Assembly (NCBI GenBank): GCA_037447655.1
Contig: JBBHKE010000990.1
Location: 217,156-281,155 of the forward strand
Source: Zygnema cylindricum
Lineage: Eukaryota > Streptophyta > Zygnematophyceae > Zygnematales > Zygnemataceae
DNA: 64,000 nucleotides
Direction: 5' to 3'
Shown here: one piece after another, positions 57,317 through 64,000 of the stretch
How the letters are laid out: each line of letters begins with the position of its first letter
Position numbering within the stretch: position 1 is the first letter of the stretch
The notes under the pieces: model-generated
Database searches by the model: none
The model's input: the letters and a program-made list of their open reading frames with translations, nothing else
What the model was told of the DNA's origin: nothing
Translations under genes and position numbers: made by a program

Positions 57317-58381
57317 TTCAACTTTGAGACCTCCATAGGTCCTCAAAGTAAGCAGCTCTCACGAAGTATGTAGGATAACCCTGACCCTTTTGTGTTTCAG
57401 CAAAAATAACTGCCACCGTGGCAAACAAAAACTCGGACCACCTTCAACCCTGTGAAGGTAAGACTCCCTTAAGTCGATAGCAAAAAAAATCTCTGAATTT
57501 GCTCCCATGAGCAGTAAGTTATTGAGGGTCAAAGTTGACCTTTTGTATTAAAGCTCTCTAGGAGAGAGGGTCCTATCTACGAATTTTTCTGAGTTCTATC
57601 TGTCTCTAAAACTCTATCTACAGATGTACAGCACCAATCATATTTCACTCCGTACACAAAAGTACAAGTGCCAGTGTACTTTCTGTACGAATATTGTACG
57701 ACGTGGCCTAAATGTTGACACATGTCATATCTGAATTCGGTCCCGTAATCCTCGGAGATATCGCGATCGAATGTAGTTGGGCCACGTGTCATCCGATGTG
57801 GCGATGACCAGAAACCGCCGAGATTCTCTTCCGCGATCTCGGCATTCTTCTCGGCCGTCCGATTAAATGCAGATTTCAATCGTAGCCGTCATAAATACTT
57901 GCGCAGTATTTGTTTTGATTAAAGAAACAAATGCGCCGTACTCGTTTCTTATCCAAACCGTGATCCGTACTTTTTATAACTGAATCTATGTATCCCGTAC
58001 ATAGTTGTCGTTAAATGAATTATCCTACGTGACAACATTTAAATAACCAACAAACCCTATAGCATGTAACTCTAGTCCTATACTTAATGGATAAATCTAC
58101 CTGCTACCGACGGCTTTATCGGACGGTAGGTACCAGGATTAAATTCTGGATTTGACATCTTCCCTTTAAGTAAAGAAACTACCAATCCGTAAATCAACTA
58201 ATCTATTTCCTGTAAATCTCTGGATAGCCTAGGTAGCCATGGCTCTAGCTTCCTCTCCAACTTTCAGTGACTACAACAAGTGTGGGAGTTGAAGAGAGGA
58301 GTTAGAGGCAGATTGCCTCGGCTTCTTTTCTACATTATACTTTAGACTTAGAAAATACTAAAAGAACCATCAATTTCTACT
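57317..58381 (-). mobile_element. Element T 5-prime LTR (copia alpha)
   Basis: Reverse complement AGTAGAAATTGATGG (first T mutated) to AAGTTGAA, 1065 bp. Sister of 19377-20443. Right flank AAAAT (58382-58386) is one TSD copy; the other is ATTTT at 20444-20448 in inverted orientation. Confidence 0.9.
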
Positions 58382-58394
58382 AAAATAAGGGGAG
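58382..58394 (+). other. Gamma polypurine tract remnant
   Basis: AAAATAAGGGGAGTG: the T target-site copy followed by a purine-rich AAGGGGAG directly before the beta LTR. It is the last piece of the gamma internal region whose remainder ends at 20444. Confidence 0.7.
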
Positions 58395-59580
58395 TGTGGA
58401 TATTTAAGTATTTTCTAATCTTTATTAGGATAGAAAAAGAGCAGAGGCAGTTTGCCCTTGACTCGTTTCTCCAAGCCCCCACACTTGTTCTAGTAATTGA
58501 AGGTTGGAAAGGGAGCTAGAGCCATTGTTGCCTAAACTCTCCGGATAGACAAGTGTAGATAAATTGTAGGTTTACTAAAATAGATATTAACGGAACTTGG
58601 ATTTGATCGTGGTACCTATCGTCCGTCAATATTCCGATATTCGGTAGCTTTTTCATTTTAGTCTATGGCTAATACTAGCATACCTCGGGTTTGATATATA
58701 CTTAAATAGTTACACGTAGACTAATTCATTTAACGGTAAATATAAACGTAGTGCATAGATACAATTATAGATAGTACACAGTACGGTTTTATGTATTGTA
58801 TGAAACGGATACAGCGTATTTGTTTCGACCGCGAAACAAATATCGCGCGTTTATTTTCAACAGCTATAAATATAGCCTGATTTAATCAGACGGCCACGAT
58901 TGGCGCCGCGATCGCGAAATATGTACTTTTGGCATTTTACGGTCATCTCCACGTCAAGTGACACGTGGCACGTCAACATTGGATTGCGGCAACTCTAGAG
59001 ATTACGGGAACAAATACGCACATGACATGTGTCAACATTTAGGACATATCGTACTATGGCCGTACAGAAACTACATCGGCACTTGTACTTTTTTGTACGG
59101 CATTGTAAAGTGATTGGTACCATACGTCAGTAGATAGAGTCTTAAAGAGAGATAGGACTTAAAATATTTCTGGTAGGTAGCCACCTCTCTCGAAAGGCAT
59201 CTTGTATAAAAGGCAAACTTTGGCCAGCCATAACTATCAACTCAGTTGACCATTTTCAGTGATTTTTTTTGTTGCAAACTCAGGGGAGTCCAAGCTACAT
59301 AAAAGCGTAGTTGTTTAGAGTGTTTGCCTTCTGTGGTGGCTGCATTTCTAAGGGAAAGTCAAAGTGGGTGAATGTGTCCAAATCTCATATTCTAACTTTG
59401 CATTCTGTGGTGGAATTGAGCACACATAAAATTTTATTTCATAAGGGTGAAGTTGTAATAGGGTAATGATTGTCAAGGGGTCAATCATTTGGGTTTATAT
59501 AAACTTGGAGTCGGCACTATCTAGATTAACTTCTTTTGATCTGCGAATTTTGGGTGGCAATGGAGCCCATAGAATTACAA
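58395..59580 (+). mobile_element. Element gamma 3-prime LTR (copia beta)
   Basis: TGTGGATATTTAAGTATTTT to GAATTACA, about 1186 bp; sister of 22360-23549 by shared private sequence. Its right edge abuts the Helitron C-terminal half. The exact 3-prime end is uncertain by a few bases because this copy has a variant terminus. Confidence 0.85.
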
Positions 59581-60246
59581 TGTTTCCGTTTGACAATGAT
59601 AAATGGAAGATGTGTGTCTCCAAGAGCATATGCAACCTATCACTTATTTACGCGTGCAAGAGAAAACAACTTAATACCAAAATTTGGTATGCAACAACGA
59701 CTCAAGTTCCAGCGCGAGAATTAAGGTACATTGAGCGAAGAGTTGTATGGGGGATTAATGGATTTGATACCACGGGACCAATGTGTCCTTAGTGATGGGT
59801 TGAGGCAACAAAGTCACGCAAACCTTTCGGCAACAAATAATGTCGTGGTATACCACTGCAATGAAGAGCTTTCAAGAACATGGGAAAACATCATTTTAGC
59901 GCAAAGCTTCACAGGTGGTGATATATATATATATATATATATATATGCATCAACAATACCAAAACGCCATGGCAATTGTCCGCACACTCGGTAAGCAAGA
60001 TTTATTCATAATGGTCACATGTAAGCCTAAATGGAAAGAAATCAAACAATCATTGAAACTACCAGAGAGTGCATCCAACCGACCTGACATTACTGTGCGC
60101 GTGTTTTCCCAAAAGTTGGAAGCTATACTTCAAGACATTTTAGACAGTGCATTAGAAGTACAAGTGGCAAGAATTCACTTGATTGAGTTTCAAAAACGCG
60201 GTTCGCCTCATGCACATTTGATCCAAATGTTAGTTGATGAGGACAA
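59581..60246 (+). pseudogene. Helitron Rep domain, first part
   Basis: Continues a Helitron protein from just after LLFPYG: CVSPRAYATYHLFTRARENN, KFGMQQRLKFQREN, LSEELYGGLMDLIPRDQ, QSFTGG, then YQNAMAIVRTLGKQDLFIMV and CKPKWKEI, and the HUH motif in IEFQKRGSPHAHLIQMLVDE (about 60184-60243). A TA microsatellite at 59921-59946 lies between SFTGG and MHQQYQNAMAI. A stop at 59723 and frame changes are present. Interrupted at GACAA by a solo alpha LTR. Confidence 0.85.
59921..59946. repeat. (TA)n expansion inside Helitron Rep
   Basis: About thirteen TA units between the SFTGG and YMHQQYQNAMAI codons, a point where Helitron proteins normally continue with only one or two residues. It inserts Ile-Tyr repeats and probably arose from a native TATATG. 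Confidence 0.8.
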
Positions 60247-61285
60247 TGAAACTGTGAGACCTCTATAAGTCCTCAGAGTGGACAGCTTCCAAGAAGCCTC
60301 TAGGATAACCCTGACCCTTTTTTGTTTCAGCAAGATCAACTGCCACCCTGGCAAACAAAAACTCTGACCAACTTCACCCCTGTGATGGCAAGACTCCCCT
60401 GAGTCGATAGCAAAAAGAATCTTTGAATTTGCTCCCCTGGGCAGTAAGTTATGGAGGGTCAAAGTTGACCTTTTGTACAAAAGCTCTTTGGGAGAGAGGG
60501 TCCTATCTCCTAATTTTTCTAAGTCCTATCTATCTCACAGACTCTATCTACTGATGTACAGAGCCAATCAGATTACACTTCCGTACACAAAAGTACAGCT
60601 GCCGGTGTACTTTCTGTACGAACACTGTACGACATGACCTAAATGTCGACACGTGGTATATCCGGATTCGCTCCCTTAATTCTCGAAGATGCTGTGATCC
60701 AACGTCATTCCGCCACGTGTCATCCGATGTGGCAATGACCAAGAACCAGCGAAATCCTCTTTCGCGATCTCGGCGTTTAATTTCGGCCGTCCGATTAAAT
60801 TCACATGTAATCGTAACCGTAATAAATAAATGCGCGGTATTCGTTTCTTATCCGTACTGTAATCCGTACTTTTACATTAATGGATCTATGTCTCCCGTAA
60901 ACAGTTTCAGTTAAATGAATAATCCTACGTGTTAATGTTTAACTAAGTATCAAACCCTATAGTAAGTAACACTAGGTCTAGACTTAACGGAAAATGCTAC
61001 CGGCTACCGGCAGCTTACCGTCCGGCAGGTACAAGGATCAAATCCTGGAGGTATCACATATTCTTTTAGTAAATAAACCCCTAATGGTAAATAAACTAAA
61101 ATTTATATCTCGTAAACCTCTGGATAGCCTACGCAGCCATGGCTCTTGCTTCCTCTCCAATTTCTCAGTGAATGCGACAAGTTTGAGAGTTGGAGAGTGA
61201 AGTTAGAGGTATACTGCCTTGGCTTCTTTCTATATTTCTATTCAGACCTAGAAAATACTTTAAAAAAAGACCATTAATTTCTACA
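60247..61285 (-). mobile_element. Solo alpha LTR in Helitron, TSD GACAA
   Basis: Reverse complement TGTAGAAATTAATGG to CACAGTTTCA, 1039 bp, flanked by GACAA on both sides (60242-60246, 61286-61290). Removing LTR plus one TSD puts the two Helitron parts back in frame at DEDK. Confidence 0.95.
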
Positions 61286-61818
61286 GACAAACCTCGAACA
61301 CCCACAGAATATGACGTGTTGGCTTCAGCAGAGATACCTGATCCCATGAACAAGAAATTGTACAAAACAATGACCACATGTATGATGCATGGTCCATGTA
61401 ACGTTCGTTGTTTATATGAGGGTAAATGCAAGAAAGGATTCCCAAAAGTATTTTTTGAGGAGACTGAAGAGTTCGGTAATGAATATCCTATGTATAAGAG
61501 ACGAAGAAATGGCTGTCTTATTACAAAAAATGGTAATACACTTGATAATCAATTTGTCCTACCATACAACCCTTGGTGTTTGCACAAATACAACTGTCAT
61601 ATTAACGTGGAAGTGTGCTCAACAATAGCATCGGTCAAATATTTGTACAAGTATGTGTACAAAAAGCATGATCGCGCCGCAGTGTTACTGGAAAACAACC
61701 ATCCTAGAGACAAAATTCAACAATACTTAGATTCTCGATATGTGTCCGCATCAGAATCATGTCGGCGATTGTTTGAGTTCCCCTTACAAGCTAAGTCTCA
61801 CACTGTAGAAAAGCTTCC

Positions 61819-61882
61819 CGTGCATTTACCTCATCAACAGATGGTGCTTTCGTGCATTTACCTCATCAACAGATGGTTATGT
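61819..61882. repeat. 32-bp tandem duplication in Helitron
   Basis: CGTGCATTTACCTCATCAAC at 61819 recurs at 61851. It repeats the LPHQQMV codons and shifts the frame. Confidence 0.85.
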
Positions 61883-62332
61883 TTCATGCAACAGATAATG
61901 CGTCAACAGTTTCGAATCGTGCTTCATCTACAAAGCTTAGAAGTTACTTCGACTTATGTGCCATTGATGAGACCGCACGCTCCATTTTGTATTCAGATAT
62001 CCCTTAACATTGCATTTGGACGAATAAACATTGGCAAAATAGAGTAAGAGTTAATATGAGTGTCATAGAGAGAATGGTTACCTGCTTCGCAGTTCAACCC
62101 GAAGGTTTTACCTGCATTTGTTACTTTGCTATCGACGAGGACCACTGTCATTAAAGATTTGTGTACTATCGAAAGTGTCGAGTATGCCACATTTGCCGAA
62201 GCTGCAAGTGCAATGGGACTTTGCGATGATGATGTAGAGTGGGAAAAATGCATGGAAGAAGCGGTAACATTCCAAATGCCAAAACAACTTCGACACCTAT
62301 TTGCCACAATCCTCCTCTGCGCTAATCTTCAA

Positions 62333-62410
62333 TCTGCAAAATCATTATGGGCAAAACACTTCAAAGATCAATCCGCAAAATCATTATGGGCAAAACACTT
62401 CAAAGATAAT
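62333..62410. repeat. 39-bp in-frame tandem duplication in Helitron
   Basis: Encodes SAKSLWAKHFKDQ followed by SAKSLWAKHFKDN; 13 codons repeated exactly once. Confidence 0.9.
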
Positions 62411-62629
62411 TCTGATGATATCCACCATGGAAATCGGGCGAATTACACAGCTATTGAGTTGCGTAATAATGAGAATCTTCAACAAGAAAAAGAATACGAG
62501 ACTTTATTGGACATCGAACAATTCCTACGGGTGGGCGGTAAATCGCTTATGGACTATCCAACTCTACCCCAATTGGCACACTATCCATAGCAACTCATCC
62601 GTCAAATACAAAGACAAAATCCATTAATA

Positions 62630-63332
62630 GACGCCGAAAAATCCTACAATCTTCAAGACATGGCACGAGTGTTATCTTCATTCACCACACTCAATGTGGA
62701 ACAGAAAGAAGCATATCACGTAGTTACAAATGCAGTACAAGATACTTCAAAGGGCAAAACTTGCTTCTTTCTTGATGGACCAGGAGGAACAAGAAAGTCA
62801 TTTGTCGCAGAGAAGATTTTGGCAAAAGTGTGTACAAACGGTGAAATAGCTATCGCCGTTGGTGCAAGTGGTATAGCAACATTGTTATTGAAAGGAGGAA
62901 AGACATCGCACTCAAGATTTAAGCTTCCATTAAATATAGATGCTCAATCTACATGCAATATCTCTTCTCAATTGCAGAGCTATTGCGTCAAACCTCTCTA
63001 ATCGTTTGGGATGGAGTTTTTATGTCTCATTGACATCAACTTGAGGCGGTGGATAGATTATTGCAAAATTTACGAGAATATCACAAACCATTTGGGAATG
63101 TAGTGTTTCTCATAGCGGGAGACTTTTGTCAATGCCTCCCAGTTATTCAAAAAGCCACAGATGCTCAAATCATTGCAGCATGCGTAAAAAACAACCCCCT
63201 ATGGCAAAAATTTAAACAGCTTCGTCTGAAAATAAATATGCGTGTTCGCACAGCTCCAGATGACATTGCCGTTTCAACACTACAGGTTTTCAACGATTTC
63301 TTCCTTCAAGTTGGGGAGGGGCGACAATAACC
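62630..63332 (+). pseudogene. Helitron PIF1-like helicase, N-terminal part
   Basis: Starts FTTLNVEQKEAYHVVTNAVQ, Walker A as FLDGPGGTRKSF (consensus GPGGTGKT/S has Gly where this has Arg), IAVGASGIATLLLKGGKTSH (motif Ia region), a broken Walker B region near 63005 (VWDGVF with a following stop), then FGNVVFLIAGDFCQCLPVI (motif III-like GGDFRQxLPV) and NNPLWQKFKQLRLKINMRVR (TxNMR motif). This order defines the PIF1 family helicase of Helitrons, which unwinds DNA during rolling-circle transposition. Cut at 63332 by an LTR; the C-terminal motifs are beyond. Confidence 0.85.
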
Positions 63333-64000
63333 ATGAAATTATGTGGTCTCCATTGACCCACAGAATGAGCATCCTATGTAAAGCCTCTAGGATAATATTT
63401 GCCCCTTCTACTTTCCCGCTGAATAAGCGCCGCCCAGGCACACAAATATTCTGACCACTCTCACCCTTGTGAGGACAAGACTCCCTTGAGTCAAACGCAA
63501 AAAGAATCACTGAATTTGCTCACCCGAGCAGTAAGTTATGGCTGGTCAAAGATGACCTTTATAGTTACAAGCTCTCTTAGAGAGAGAGGTACCTAAATAT
63601 TACTAAGTCTCGGTCTGCCTACTCACGACTACCTACTATTAAACCCTAGTCCAATAGGAACACTATAAAGTACAAGAAGGTACAATGGGCGATGTACTTA
63701 TTGTACAACTATTGTACGACAAGGTCTACAAGGTGACACCTGTCATATCGGAAGCCATGGTTCCTCCTCCCATCTTCTCCGGTATCAAATAATGTGGCGC
63801 CACGTGGCACCGCGTGACGCTATATCCGTATGCCGCCGAAAAGCTCACTTCGCGTGGCGGCTATAATGCCGGCCGTCCGATCAAAACATATTTTACACGG
63901 TTCAGATTCGCGTACATGCAGAAATTGCTCATTTTGGTTAGTCTGCTGTTAATTAGCTGTTTTGTTAATGTGTATATATTTATGAAACCCGTGACGTGTA
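63333..64000 (-). mobile_element. Copia-like LTR, runs off the window
   Basis: Starts TGAAATTATGTGGTCTCCAT and carries alpha/beta LTR landmarks in the same order: GCCTCTAGGATAA, GACTCCCTTGAGTC, GAGCAGTAAGTTATGG, TCAAAGATGACCTTT, GTACAAGAAGGTACAATG, GCCACGTGGCAC. More diverged than the others, so perhaps a third subfamily. Its left flank lies in the Helitron helicase. Confidence 0.75.

Larger units (their letters stand above)
61286..62627 (+). pseudogene. Helitron Rep domain, second part, and linker
   Basis: TPTEYDVLASAEIPDP, TCMMHGPCNVRCLYEGKCKK (Cys-rich motif), YPMYKRRRNGCLITKNGNTL, DNQFVLPYNPWCLHKYNCHI, then the second Rep motif KYLYKYVYKKHDRAAVLL with paired tyrosines, YVSASESCRRLFEF. 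After a 32-bp tandem duplication (61819-61882) the frame shifts; the linker continues as YATFAEAASAMGLCDDDVEW and FQMPKQLRHLFATILLCAN with a 39-bp in-frame tandem duplication (62333-62410). Dead, but the domain order is complete. Confidence 0.85.

Noticed and set aside
62126-62590. A stand-alone 154-residue gene
   Set aside because: It is the linker between Rep and helicase of the Helitron pseudogene, with a 13-codon tandem duplication.
1-64000. CRISPR arrays, phage or bacterial defence genes
   Set aside because: No regular spaced repeats, no operons, no ribosome-binding sites; spliceosomal introns and LTR elements show a eukaryotic genome.

Overview
This is a nuclear eukaryotic window made almost entirely of transposable elements, most likely from the green plant lineage. 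The evidence is Ty1/copia retrotransposons with about 1.05-1.2 kb LTRs and 5-bp target-site duplications (TSDs), a Helitron with Rep (HUH) and PIF1-type helicase parts, MITE-like DNA elements, GT-AG introns, and no bacterial operon structure. The retrotransposon primer-binding site GGTTATGGGCCCACC reads as the complement of the anticodon-arm side of a plant-type initiator tRNA-Met (tRNA sequence recalled, not searched). The species cannot be named. The only ordinary host gene seen is a fragment of an FkbM-like methyltransferase at 265-768.

Layout: 1-770 is CT microsatellite plus methyltransferase exons. 770-3690 is AT-rich with nothing recognised. 3690-7340 is a repeat segment carrying five nested MITE-like insertions; a paralogous copy at about 26660-27493 preserves the empty sites. 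7830-8130 is a TA microsatellite. 8973-23549 holds LTR elements H, R, T and gamma. 23550-26640 is the N-terminal half of a Helitron on the minus strand. 27494-45772 is a complex array of a second, non-autonomous LTR family: five LTRs and four internal segments inside one TTAGA TSD. 45931-58381 holds the other parts of H, R and T plus nested solo LTRs. 58395-59580 is the second gamma LTR. 59581-63332 is the C-terminal half of a Helitron on the plus strand. A further LTR runs off the window at 63333-64000.

The main result is a buried 38.6-kb inversion. As the sequence stands, H, R and T look like scrambled head-to-head pieces. If 16902-55545 is flipped in place, all of them resolve at once. H regains two same-orientation LTRs (8973-10016 and 45931-46981) flanked by AATGG. 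R becomes a complete inverted element inside the gag of H with TSD GTAYG. T becomes a full-length element flanked by AAAAT, inserted next to the 3-prime LTR of gamma. Gamma itself becomes a two-LTR element sitting inside one Helitron whose two halves now lie 34 kb apart in opposite orientations. Sister LTRs share private sequence in each pair. The breakpoints lie inside R gag (16901/55545) and T integrase (16902/55546), so the inversion is younger than both insertions and lost about 85 and 110 bp.

Other points worth attention are half-tRNA priming signals in two LTR families, a nested hairpin in the copia LTRs whose outer stem changes in a compensatory way between copies, a perfect 70-bp inverted repeat inside an insertion in R, and a tandem LTR array with a single TSD. 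I see no intact autonomous element and no new protein-coding system; the novelty is structural.
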